NCBI RefSeq assembly: GCF_030409315.1
Contig: NZ_JAUFPS010000028.1
Location: forward strand, 248,001 to 312,000
Source of the DNA: Mucilaginibacter flavus
Lineage (GTDB): Bacteria; Bacteroidota; Bacteroidia; Sphingobacteriales; Sphingobacteriaceae
Direction: 5' to 3'
Length of the DNA: 64,000 bases
Shown here piece by piece: positions 41,852 through 49,734 of the stretch. The number at the start of each line of letters is the position of its first letter. Within the stretch, counting starts at the first letter, position 1. A program made the position numbers and the translations under genes. The notes under the pieces are model-generated. The model saw only the letters and a program-made list of their open reading frames with translations. It did no database searches and was not told the origin of the DNA.

Positions 41852-43078
41852 ATGAAAACAATCTTAAACTTAAAAAAGGGTGCCTACGCGCTGCTGGCCA
41901 TAGCAGCTATGGCCACATCCTGCAAAAAAGACCTCAACCATGCATCATCACCGGCCAATGTAGCTGCGGCTCAGTCCAATCAAACTACTACACCAAGAGC
42001 GGCCACGCTTGTCTGGAGTGATGAATTTAACGGTACCAGCGTAAACACCGCCAACTGGAACATCGACAATGGCAACCCCGGTGTAAACAACGAGAAAGAG
42101 TATTACCAGGCCGCGAATGCAACGGTATCGGGCGGTTATTTAACCATTACAGCGCGTAAGGAAACCGTGGGCGGTCAGCCGTATACTTCGGCCAAATTAA
42201 CCACAGCAGGCAAATTTCAGCCCACTTACGGGCGTATTGAAGCCAGCATTAAACTGCCTGCCGTACAAGGCACCTGGCCTGCGTTTTGGATGTTGGGCGC
42301 TAATATTGGCACCGTAGGCTGGCCACAATGCGGCGAAATTGACATTATGGAGCAGGTAAATACCTCTAACACTATATTGGGTACCATGCACTGGTATGTT
42401 AACGGGCACTCGCAATATGGTGGCAGCACCACCACATCGCCAACGGGATTTCATACTTACGCGGTGGAGTGGGATACCAACTCTATCCGCTGGTATGTTG
42501 ATAATACCTTGTATGTAACCGGCAATATCGCTGGCAACATTAACAACACCGGCGCTTTCCATAATCCGTTCTTTATTATTCTTAACCTGGCTATCGGCGG
42601 CGATTTGCCGGGCAATACCATTAATGATGGTGCCCTGCCCTGCAACATGGTGGTTGATTATGTGCGTGTTTACAACCTATCGGGCAGTAGTACTTCGCCG
42701 CCAATAGGCTCAAACATCACCCTTAAAGGTTTTAACAATCAATATGTAAGCGGCGAAAACGGTACACAGGCCATGAATTGTAACCGTGCTACCGCTTCGG
42801 CATGGGAAACTTTTACCGTGGTTGATGCCGGCGGTGGTAAAGTTGCCCTGCAAAGTATGGGCAAATATGTGAGCAGCGAAAACGGTACGCAGGCTATTAC
42901 CTGTAACCGCACCGCGATTGGCGATTGGGAAAAATTTGATTGGATTACCACCTCTGATGGTAAGGTAACCCTTCGGGGCAATAATGGCGATTTCATATCG
43001 AGCGAAAACGGCACGCAACCCATGACCTGTACCCGTACAACAGCATCGGGCTGGGAAGCTTTTGGAATAAATCAATAG
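41852..43078 (+). CDS. GH16 family beta-glucanase (laminarinase-like) lipoprotein with beta-trefoil module
   Basis: A 408-residue lipoprotein; start at 41852 gives a signal with lipobox MATSC followed by KKD. The longer open frame upstream runs through the palindromic repeat and is not coding. The GH16 jelly-roll (about residues 55-280) has the catalytic motif GEIDIMEQ at about 160, where the two glutamates are nucleophile and acid/base, and WPAFWMLG before it. This form of the motif is typical of endo-beta-1,3-glucanases. After a short linker the three-repeat trefoil (about 287-408) follows, close to that of the GH30 upstream even at DNA level. Expected to cut beta-1,3-glucan at the cell surface. 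Confidence 0.94.
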   Translation: MKTILNLKKGAYALLAIAAMATSCKKDLNHASSPANVAAAQSNQTTTPRAATLVWSDEFNGTSVNTANWNIDNGNPGVNNEKEYYQAANATVSGGYLTITARKETVGGQPYTSAKLTTAGKFQPTYGRIEASIKLPAVQGTWPAFWMLGANIGTVGWPQCGEIDIMEQVNTSNTILGTMHWYVNGHSQYGGSTTTSPTGFHTYAVEWDTNSIRWYVDNTLYVTGNIAGNINNTGAFHNPFFIILNLAIGGDLPGNTINDGALPCNMVVDYVRVYNLSGSSTSPPIGSNITLKGFNNQYVSGENGTQAMNCNRATASAWETFTVVDAGGGKVALQSMGKYVSSENGTQAITCNRTAIGDWEKFDWITTSDGKVTLRGNNGDFISSENGTQPMTCTRTTASGWEAFGINQ

Positions 43079-43093
43079 TTATCATTTATATTG

Positions 43094-43129
43094 GCCTGCC
43101 TTTTATAAACCAAAGGCAGGCTATTTTTT
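43094..43129 (+). terminator. Intrinsic terminator after GH16
   Basis: GCCTGCCTTT (43094-43103) and AAAGGCAGGC (43112-43121) make a 10-bp perfect stem followed by six T residues. Confidence 0.9.
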
Positions 43130-43134
43130 ACCTG

Positions 43135-44025
43135 ATGAAGAAATTTACCTGTTTTTTAATGGTGATGCTGTGCGGTACCAGGGTGTTGCATGCGCAGTCG
43201 GTTGATCAAAAATTGCAGGTGGCCGTATCAAGTGGGTATCAGCAGGAAAACTTCCGCTGGTCAATCTCGGGTAGCATCAACGGGCAAAATCCTAATGTGC
43301 TATCGGAGTTAAAGTGGATGAAGGTTGGCGGTCAAAACGCTACAGCCGCAATCAGCTGGAATTTTTACAGGCGTTTTGCTGTTTATGCCGATTACTCCCG
43401 CCAATTTATATCAACAGGAACAGTAAATGATTCGGATTACGGCAGCGATAACCGAACCAATCGTACCTATAATGAAACTTTCAGTGCCAACAAAGGCAAT
43501 ACCCAGCTATGGCATTTGGGCGCCGGTTACGTTATTTTTAATAATGACAGGTTTAGCCTTACCCCATATATCGGCTACGCGCAAAGCAAAGAAAACCTGC
43601 GCCTGTTAGGTAGCCCCAACAGCAATCCCGGTTTAAACAGTTCATACGCGCCATACTGGAAAGGCGGTTTCCTCAAATTAAATTCCACCGTTAAACTAAT
43701 CAACAAATTAGCTTTTAAGGCCGATGTTACCTATCACCAGTTAAGCTATACCAGTAATGGCGACTGGAACCTAATTACCAGTTTTAAGCACCCCGTAAGT
43801 TATCACCATAATGCCAACGGCTATGGCATCAACGCCGGCGGCAGGCTTAATTACCGTATTATCTCATATCTCGCCGTATATGTTGGCGGTACTTATTTTA
43901 ACTGGCAAACCGGCAATGGTACAGATCAGCTTTACCTTAACAGCGGCGAAGTTGATAAAACCCAGCTAAATGAAGTTAAGCGCAATGGCTTTGAGGTTTA
44001 TGGCGGCTTGAGTATCAGTTATTAA
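43135..44025 (+). CDS. Outer-membrane beta-barrel protein of unknown function
   Basis: A 296-residue protein with a signal peptide (ending LHAQS at about residue 22) and about ten amphipathic strands rich in Tyr, Asn and Ser. The end FEVYGGLSISY, with a terminal aromatic residue, is the usual barrel-assembly signal. Segments such as RRFAVYADYSRQFIS and NDRFSLTPYIGYAQSK resemble other Bacteroidota porin-like proteins. It starts just after the GH16 terminator, so any transcription from that operon would be read-through. It may admit glucan oligomers, but no evidence beyond position supports this. Confidence 0.7.
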   Translation: MKKFTCFLMVMLCGTRVLHAQSVDQKLQVAVSSGYQQENFRWSISGSINGQNPNVLSELKWMKVGGQNATAAISWNFYRRFAVYADYSRQFISTGTVNDSDYGSDNRTNRTYNETFSANKGNTQLWHLGAGYVIFNNDRFSLTPYIGYAQSKENLRLLGSPNSNPGLNSSYAPYWKGGFLKLNSTVKLINKLAFKADVTYHQLSYTSNGDWNLITSFKHPVSYHHNANGYGINAGGRLNYRIISYLAVYVGGTYFNWQTGNGTDQLYLNSGEVDKTQLNEVKRNGFEVYGGLSISY

Positions 44026-44097
44026 TGCCGATGTGTTTTGCATTTTCATGCACAAGCAAACATTCCTTTTATTATTTTAGGGCACAAATCTATACCG

Positions 44098-44814
44098 ATG
44101 GAAGTGCACCACCATACACATACCGACAGATCAAAACTTAAACATTACCTTTTTGAATTTTTTATGCTTTTCCTGGCCGTCTTTGCGGGCTCGGTTGCCG
44201 AGTACCAGCTGGAGCATATTAACGAGCACAGCCACGAAAAAGAGTACATGGAAAGTATGGTAAAAGATCTGAAATCGGATGCATCCGATATGCGGCAGAC
44301 CCTTGCTTTTGATGCGCGGAAACTTAAGGGGTTGGATAGCATGATTAATATTCTTTCTACGCCAACCATATCGGTTACAGAAATTACCCACATGCATAAA
44401 TTGGGGTGGGCTATATTGGTTAATTACCCTGTATCGTTTTCAACCGGTACGCTTACACAGCTTAAATACTCTGGATCATTAAGATTGGTAAGAAACCAGG
44501 CCGTTGTGGATAGCATCATGAGTTATGACTCAAACATTACCCAGATTGATGGCCAAAGGAAAGGTTATTCTGAATATACCAAAGAAGGCATCGATAAAAT
44601 GAGCGAGATGATGGACCTCCGTTATATCGTTGCCGATGGCAAAATACCTGGACCCAAAATAAGTGCCTCGTTTGCGGCAAACACCTTTTCACTGGCCAAT
44701 AAAGCGGCATTGATAAAAGGCGTAGTATCATCCTATGATAATATGCTGAAACAGCAATTGCAACATGCCGATTTGTTGATTAAGCTGATTGATAAGGAAT
44801 ATGGACGGGAATGA
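44098..44814 (+). CDS. Membrane-anchored protein with His-rich N-terminus, unknown function
   Basis: A 238-residue protein. The N-terminus is short and histidine-rich (MEVHHHTHTD), one membrane helix follows (about residues 18-38, EFFMLFLAVFAGSVAEYQLE), and the rest is a helical extracytoplasmic domain (HEKEYMESMVKDLKSD). The start at 44098 avoids an extra 20 residues with no counterpart. The layout recalls DUF6090-type Bacteroidota proteins, with one N-terminal helix followed by an EY.ESL.KDL-type segment, but I cannot confirm that family. It follows the barrel gene by 72 bases. The histidines could bind metal. Function unknown. Confidence 0.65.
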   Translation: MEVHHHTHTDRSKLKHYLFEFFMLFLAVFAGSVAEYQLEHINEHSHEKEYMESMVKDLKSDASDMRQTLAFDARKLKGLDSMINILSTPTISVTEITHMHKLGWAILVNYPVSFSTGTLTQLKYSGSLRLVRNQAVVDSIMSYDSNITQIDGQRKGYSEYTKEGIDKMSEMMDLRYIVADGKIPGPKISASFAANTFSLANKAALIKGVVSSYDNMLKQQLQHADLLIKLIDKEYGRE

Positions 44815-44902
44815 TAACTACGCTATAAAGTTTCAATGCAAATAATCCATTAGCGAGATTGGAATGTTTAAAATTTAATTTTTGGGTATTGGTACCTTAG
44901 AT

Positions 44903-45613
44903 ATGACATACGCGGATTTATTAAATGACGAAAACTGGAAATTAAAAAGAAAGGAAATCATACAGAGGGATGGATCAAAATGTCAATGTTGTCAAAACTT
45001 AAATCTATTAGTAGATACTAATATTGGTATCCTTAATTACAGTAGGAAAAATGATAATGGAGTTTTTTTTGAATTTTATGCAAGTGATAAACTAAAAGGG
45101 ATTATCCATCAAACTATATTTTTGAAAAAAGGATCTTATTTATTTCCGTTCAAAATACCAAATCAATATATTGGTTATGTTGATACCAATTCCATAGATA
45201 AAAACTGGGGAAAAGTTATTGCAATACGCAATAGAACTGAATTAAAAGAGGAATTGCCTTTTACAATATTTGAATCTGGGTTTATCGAAAAAGCTTTGAC
45301 TCTAAATAAAAAAAAATCAAATGATTACGAATGGAGGCATGTACCAGCTTTACATGTTCACCATACTTATTACCAAGTTGACTTAACACCTTGGCAGTAT
45401 CCGAATCATTCGTTAATGACTCTTTGCTGGGTATGCCATGAACGTCTTCATAAAAATGCTCTTATTCCATTTCGAGATAAAAATGGTGAAGAAATAGCGA
45501 AGTTAACCCCGTGCTTAAAATGCCACGGCGCCGGATATTTTCCTCAATGGAGACACATTGAACAGGGAATTTGTTTCCAGTGTGGTGGAGCGAAATATCA
45601 AGAGTTAATTTAG
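44903..45613 (+). CDS. HNH-endonuclease-like protein with zinc-binding motifs, probably acquired by transfer
   Basis: A 236-residue soluble protein. An N-terminal CQCC pair at about residue 31 and the C-terminal LHVHHTYY, NHSLMTLCWVCHERLHK region form the HNH pattern (His-His, Asn, Cys-x-x-Cys-His, His), expected to bind zinc and cleave nucleic acid. After it CLKCHGAGYFPQW and CFQCGG add a DnaJ-like zinc finger. The DNA is far more AT-rich than its neighbours (one 60-base line near 45061 is 23% GC, against 45% near 46741), which points to recent transfer. Stand-alone HNH proteins may be defence, repair or restriction nucleases; no partner gene is adjacent. The ATG at 44903 is preferred over an upstream TTG. 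Confidence 0.7.
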   Translation: MTYADLLNDENWKLKRKEIIQRDGSKCQCCQNLNLLVDTNIGILNYSRKNDNGVFFEFYASDKLKGIIHQTIFLKKGSYLFPFKIPNQYIGYVDTNSIDKNWGKVIAIRNRTELKEELPFTIFESGFIEKALTLNKKKSNDYEWRHVPALHVHHTYYQVDLTPWQYPNHSLMTLCWVCHERLHKNALIPFRDKNGEEIAKLTPCLKCHGAGYFPQWRHIEQGICFQCGGAKYQELI

Positions 45614-45722
45614 TATAAACGTACCCTGTTTTTTTCTCATTACAAAATGTAAGGATTGCATTATTACGCGCCGGCGTTAATGATTATTTTAGGGCATTAT
45701 AAACCATTGTATTCCCTGTGCC

Positions 45723-47711
45723 ATGAAGATCAAACTATTACTTTCACTTTGCCTGTGCATGCCCCTAACTGTCGCGTTTGCCCAATCAACAAAAAGCTAC
45801 CATGTAAAATCGCCGGATGGCAAAATTGACTTGAGCATAGCCGCCGGAACTACCATCAGATGGGCTGCCAAATACCAGGAAACCGAGGTGATCATGCCGT
45901 CATCCATATCCATGACGCTGGCGGGTGGTGAGGTATTAGGTAAAAACGCGGCGGTAAAGAGCAGCAAAACCTCATCAGCCGACGAGTATTTTAACACGCC
46001 CCTCTACAAAAAGGATAAAGTACGTAATCAATATAACCAAATAGCCATCAACTTTAAAGGCGACTACAGCCTGGTGTTCCGGGCTTATAACGATGGAGTA
46101 GCCTACCGTTTCATCACCCAAAAGAAGGGAGATATCACTATTGAAAATGAAGAGGCTAATTTTAATTTTAAGAATGATGACAAAGCCTTTTTACCCTTTG
46201 TAAACGATTTCAGGAACAAGGATAAATGGACAACATCTTTTGAAGCCTTGTATGATAACATCAATATATCGGCAATAAAAAAAGATACGCTGGCCTTTTT
46301 GCCCGTTTTAGTTGATGTTGCAAATCCTATCAAAGCCGCCATTTTGGAGGCCGACCTGGAAAACTATCCCGGGATGTATTTAACCAACGATGGTCAAAAT
46401 TCCAAAAACCTGAAAGGAGCTTTTGCGCAATACCCAACTGTTGAACATACGGGTGGCTACGCCAACATGAACTATGTGGTTAATGGCAGGGCTAATTATA
46501 TTGCTAAAACCGCAGGTAGCCGCAGCTTCCCGTGGCGGGTGGTGATTATCAGCACCGAGGATAAGCAATTAGCCAATAGCGATATGGTTCAGAAATTATC
46601 GTCGCCATCGCGTGTGGCCGATATCAGCTGGATAAAACCCGGCAAGGTAGCCTGGGATTGGTGGAACGATTGGAATATCAGCCATGTTGATTTCAAAGCA
46701 GGCATCAACAACCCCACCTATAAATACTACATCGATTTTGCATCGGCCAATAAAATTGAATATGTGGTATTGGACGAGGGATGGTCGAGCAATGTGGATC
46801 TGAACCAGATCTCGCCCGAAATCAACCTGTCCGAACTACTGGATTACGCCAGACAAAAAAATGTAGGCCTCATTTTGTGGACCAGCTGGTATGCCCTCAC
46901 CCGTCAAACGGATGCCGCTTTAGCAAAATTTTCGGCAATGGGTGTAAAAGGTTTCAAAATCGATTTTATTGACCGCGACGACCAGAAAATGGTATCCTCT
47001 CTTTATGATATCGCCCAAAAAGCCGCCGACCATCATTTAATAGTTGATTACCATGGCATGTACAAACCAAGCGGCATCCAGCGTACTTACCCTAATATTC
47101 TGAATTTTGAAGGTGTAAAAGGTTTGGAAAACTTGAAATGGGGTGTGGTTAATCATCCGGGGTATGATGTAAGCATCCCGTTTATCCGTATGCTCTCCGG
47201 CCCAATGGATTATACACCCGGCGCTATGCGCAATGCCAGCAAAACCAATTATCGCCCGGTTAATGGTAACCCCATGAGCCAGGGTACCCGCAGCCACCAA
47301 TTGGCCATGTACACCATATTTGAAGCCCCACTCCAAATGATGGCCGATAACCCTACCATTTACACCAAAGAGCAGGAAAGTACCGATTTTATTGCCGCCG
47401 TACCCACCACCTTTAACGAAACCGTAGCCCTTGACGGCAAAGTGGGCGAATATGTAGCCATTGCCCGCCGCAAAGGCACAACCTGGTTTGCCGGCGCTAT
47501 GACCAACTGGGATGCCCGCGATTTAACCATTGATCTTTCCTTTTTAGGCGAGGGAAGTTACAAAGCGATCATTTTTGAAGATGGGGTAAATGCCGATAAG
47601 GATGCCACCGACTATAAACGGACTGTAAGCGCAGTAACATCAAAAGATAAGCTAACGATAAAACTGGCATCGGGAGGTGGTTGGGCTGCGCGGTTTGAGA
47701 AGGTGAATTAA
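45723..47711 (+). CDS. GH97 family glycoside hydrolase, secreted
   Basis: A 662-residue enzyme with a signal peptide ending AFAQ (about residue 21). An N-terminal beta-sandwich (about 25-280) precedes the catalytic barrel (about 285-560) and a C-terminal sandwich. WDWWNDWN, VVLDEGWSSN and FKIDFIDRDDQ mark GH97. The aspartate in KIDFIDRD corresponds by position to the nucleophile of the retaining alpha-galactosidase branch rather than the inverting alpha-glucosidase (SusB) branch. Alpha-galactosidase is therefore favoured, but this needs alignment. It is monocistronic as far as can be seen, with a palindromic repeat after it. It does not fit the beta-glucan set and probably serves another substrate. 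Confidence 0.92.
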   Translation: MKIKLLLSLCLCMPLTVAFAQSTKSYHVKSPDGKIDLSIAAGTTIRWAAKYQETEVIMPSSISMTLAGGEVLGKNAAVKSSKTSSADEYFNTPLYKKDKVRNQYNQIAINFKGDYSLVFRAYNDGVAYRFITQKKGDITIENEEANFNFKNDDKAFLPFVNDFRNKDKWTTSFEALYDNINISAIKKDTLAFLPVLVDVANPIKAAILEADLENYPGMYLTNDGQNSKNLKGAFAQYPTVEHTGGYANMNYVVNGRANYIAKTAGSRSFPWRVVIISTEDKQLANSDMVQKLSSPSRVADISWIKPGKVAWDWWNDWNISHVDFKAGINNPTYKYYIDFASANKIEYVVLDEGWSSNVDLNQISPEINLSELLDYARQKNVGLILWTSWYALTRQTDAALAKFSAMGVKGFKIDFIDRDDQKMVSSLYDIAQKAADHHLIVDYHGMYKPSGIQRTYPNILNFEGVKGLENLKWGVVNHPGYDVSIPFIRMLSGPMDYTPGAMRNASKTNYRPVNGNPMSQGTRSHQLAMYTIFEAPLQMMADNPTIYTKEQESTDFIAAVPTTFNETVALDGKVGEYVAIARRKGTTWFAGAMTNWDARDLTIDLSFLGEGSYKAIIFEDGVNADKDATDYKRTVSAVTSKDKLTIKLASGGGWAARFEKVN

Positions 47712-47748
47712 GGTCTTGTTACAAGCCCATAATAAGATGTAGATCCCA

Positions 47749-47779
47749 GACTTACGAAGTTTTAAAAACTTCGTAAGTC
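47749..47779. repeat. 31-base near-perfect palindrome, copy 1 of 2
   Basis: GACTTACGAAGTTTT and AAAACTTCGTAAGTC are reverse complements around one base. The same core ACTTACGAAGT...ACTTCGTAAGT recurs at 60121-60153. It lies between convergent genes and may serve as a bidirectional terminator. Confidence 0.85.
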
Positions 47780-47835
47780 TTTCGTCGCTTTGCTAATCTC
47801 GTGCTGTCGAATTTACAAGTGGCAGTTGCAAATCG

Positions 47836-48408
47836 TTACCGCTTCCTCACCAACGGTACCTGTAAATTAGTTGGCCTGTTCTCCGGCTTGTCAAAAGCAC
47901 GTCCATCTACATTTTTGCTGCCGTTAAAAAACAGGTCGTTATAAATATAGATGAGGTCATAATCAACATAAATTTGTCCTTCGGTAAGACCAAACGCAGG
48001 GAAAGCTTTGTCTTTTACATCCTGCATTACATTTAGTTCCCATTTGTTAAAAACGGCGGAGGGAATTTTGTTGACGGCATCGGCAAAGCCCTGGTGCAGG
48101 GGCGTAACTTCGTAAGCTTCATCGGCAACATAATCAACCTGGTAAGCGCCCTGGGTAATAGGGTGCTCATCCCGGAAAATGATGTGACCCTTAATTTCAA
48201 TTTTCACCAGCGGCACTTTACCGTTCGGATCGGCATAGTTGATAACTATGCATTCAAATTTATCGCCGGTTTTATATTTAAAAACACGGGTAAGGTAAAA
48301 CGGCTGGATGACACCTGTTGCCGATGGACTGATACTCGGCCTTACCTCTGGCGTAATGCTTACCCACTCGCCGCCTATAATGTATTGTTTAATTTGTTCT
48401 GCCGTCAT
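47836..48408 (-). CDS. Conserved hypothetical protein divergent from an HxlR regulator
   Basis: A 190-residue soluble protein with mostly beta structure and no signal peptide. It begins MTAEQIKQYIIGGEWVSITP. The start at 48408 was chosen because a longer frame would overlap the divergent regulator gene by 80 bases and adds 58 residues with no domain character. Features include PFYLTRVFKYKTGDKFECIVINYAD-type strands and a C-terminal VDYDLIYIYNDLFF. I do not recognise the family. The position, divergent from an HxlR gene with 94 bases between, suggests it is the regulator's target and part of a redox or xenobiotic response. Confidence 0.7.
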   Translation of the reverse strand: MTAEQIKQYIIGGEWVSITPEVRPSISPSATGVIQPFYLTRVFKYKTGDKFECIVINYADPNGKVPLVKIEIKGHIIFRDEHPITQGAYQVDYVADEAYEVTPLHQGFADAVNKIPSAVFNKWELNVMQDVKDKAFPAFGLTEGQIYVDYDLIYIYNDLFFNGSKNVDGRAFDKPENRPTNLQVPLVRKR

Positions 48409-48414
48409 TGTGCG

Positions 48415-48448
48415 TTTGTTTTTAGTTATAGTAAAGTTGGTATCTTTG
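48415..48448 (+). promoter_or_regulatory. Promoter of the HxlR regulator gene
   Basis: TTTG at 48415-48418, a 22-base spacer and TATCTTTG at 48441-48448 fit the Bacteroidota consensus, 55 bases before the ATG. It lies in the 94-base region shared with the divergent gene, where an HxlR dimer could control both. Confidence 0.5.
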
Positions 48449-48502
48449 TCTATATCAAACAAGTAGTCTGTATAAGGCATCATAGTACATTTTTTTAGAC
48501 CA

Positions 48503-48847
48503 ATGGCCAGCATCCGTAAAAACAAAGATTTTAACCCCAATAATTGCCCGGTAACGCATTGCCTCAATCTTATTGGCGGCAAATGGAAAATCTTGCTTAT
48601 TTACGCCATCAGTAAAAACTGTAACCGCTTTAGCAAGCTACAGCGGGCTATCCCACTTATCAGCAAGCAAATGCTGGTAAACCAACTACGTGAACTGGAA
48701 GAAGACCAGATCATTGAACGCATTATTTATGCCGAAATCCCTCCGCGGGTGGAGTATAAGGTTACAGACTATGGCATGTCTTTAATGCCGGTTATTGGTG
48801 TTTTGCAGCAATGGGGTTTGCAGGATCTGGAGCGGTTATCGGCTTAG
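48503..48847 (+). CDS. HxlR-family transcriptional regulator
   Basis: A 114-residue winged-helix protein of the HxlR/MarR-like group, which respond to electrophiles or redox stress, often through a cysteine near the N-terminus. The signature CPVTHCLNLIGGKWKILLIYAI covers residues 14-35, then the recognition helix region SKLQRAIPLISKQMLVNQLREL and the wing PRVEYKVTDYG. Two cysteines at about 14 and 19 are candidates for redox sensing. Divergent from the unknown gene at 47836-48408, which is its likely target. An AhpD-like gene follows 240 bases downstream and may be related. Confidence 0.92.
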   Translation: MASIRKNKDFNPNNCPVTHCLNLIGGKWKILLIYAISKNCNRFSKLQRAIPLISKQMLVNQLRELEEDQIIERIIYAEIPPRVEYKVTDYGMSLMPVIGVLQQWGLQDLERLSA

Positions 48848-49086
48848 GTTTTTTTAATTATATCAGAAAGGGAACCGTTGTTGCGTTATAAAATTCGTAG
48901 ACGATGAGGAGGAAAATGGCTATAACCTTTAACCCGTCGTAATGACGAAACAAGTTCCGGGATGGCTTCCGTTCTTATCAGTTGTCAAGGTTAGGTATGA
49001 AGCAATAACCGCATCTTAACTTGTTTTTTCTCCCGCCTTGTCCTATTTTTTTTACCCCGGTCGTCATATCTGTAAAATCAAAAAAA

Positions 49087-49560
49087 ATGGAACAACGATT
49101 GAATTTTTATCAAAAAGGGCATAACGCCCTGGGGGGTATGTATGCCTTAAGCCAATACCTGTCAAAATCGCCGGTTGAAAGATCGCTCCTGGAGCTTATT
49201 CATTTCAGGGTATCGCAAATAAACGGCTGTGCTTATTGCCTGGATATGCACTCCAAAGATCTGCGCGCCGCGGGCGAAACCGAACAGCGGCTTTATGTTT
49301 TAGATGCTTGGCGCGAAGCCCCATTTTACAGCGATCGGGAACGCGCGGCCCTGGCCTATGCAGAAGCCATTACTAAACTTACGGGCGCAAACGTACCTGA
49401 TGATGTTTATGAGGAGGCGTGCCGGCAATTTACCGACACCGAACTGATAGACCTCACCCTATCTATTGTACAGATCAATAGTTTCAACAGGCTCAACATC
49501 ACATTTCGTATTAAAGCGGGCGGCTACAAAGTTGGCGAACACGCGGCTTTAACTACCTGA
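49087..49560 (+). CDS. Carboxymuconolactone decarboxylase family protein (AhpD-like)
   Basis: A 157-residue helical protein of the AhpD/CMD group. The motif ISQINGCAYCLDMHSKDLRAAG-type region at about residue 45 carries the CxxC pair and the histidine that give AhpD-like proteins disulfide-reductase or peroxidase activity. The start at 49087 matches the typical MEQRLNFYQKG beginning. An upstream extension of 22 codons has no homology-like character. Such genes are often under HxlR regulators, and an HxlR gene lies just upstream. Probably a cytosolic alkylhydroperoxidase-type enzyme. Confidence 0.88.
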   Translation: MEQRLNFYQKGHNALGGMYALSQYLSKSPVERSLLELIHFRVSQINGCAYCLDMHSKDLRAAGETEQRLYVLDAWREAPFYSDRERAALAYAEAITKLTGANVPDDVYEEACRQFTDTELIDLTLSIVQINSFNRLNITFRIKAGGYKVGEHAALTT

Positions 49561-49626
49561 TCTCAATCGCCTATTAATTAACAATTTGATAAGCTTTTAA
49601 TAACACAGGGGCTTTTTTGCAGCAAG

Positions 49627-49634
49627 TATCTTTG
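49627..49634 (+). promoter_or_regulatory. Possible -7 element of the DUF5690-dehydrogenase gene
   Basis: TATCTTTG matches TAnnTTTG about 100 bases before the ATG. No TTG at suitable spacing was found. Confidence 0.35.
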
Positions 49635-49734
49635 TTTTTTTACGTTAAGATGCTTTTGCTCCATAAATCCCCCTGTGTTTATTTTAATTACCATTGCGGA
49701 TCATTTGATGCAAAAGTGTTTCAAATAATGGTTC

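Noticed and set aside
35363-47711. A classical Sus-type polysaccharide utilisation locus
   Set aside because: No SusC TonB-dependent receptor, SusD lipoprotein or hybrid two-component regulator is present; the barrel proteins here are far too small for SusC.
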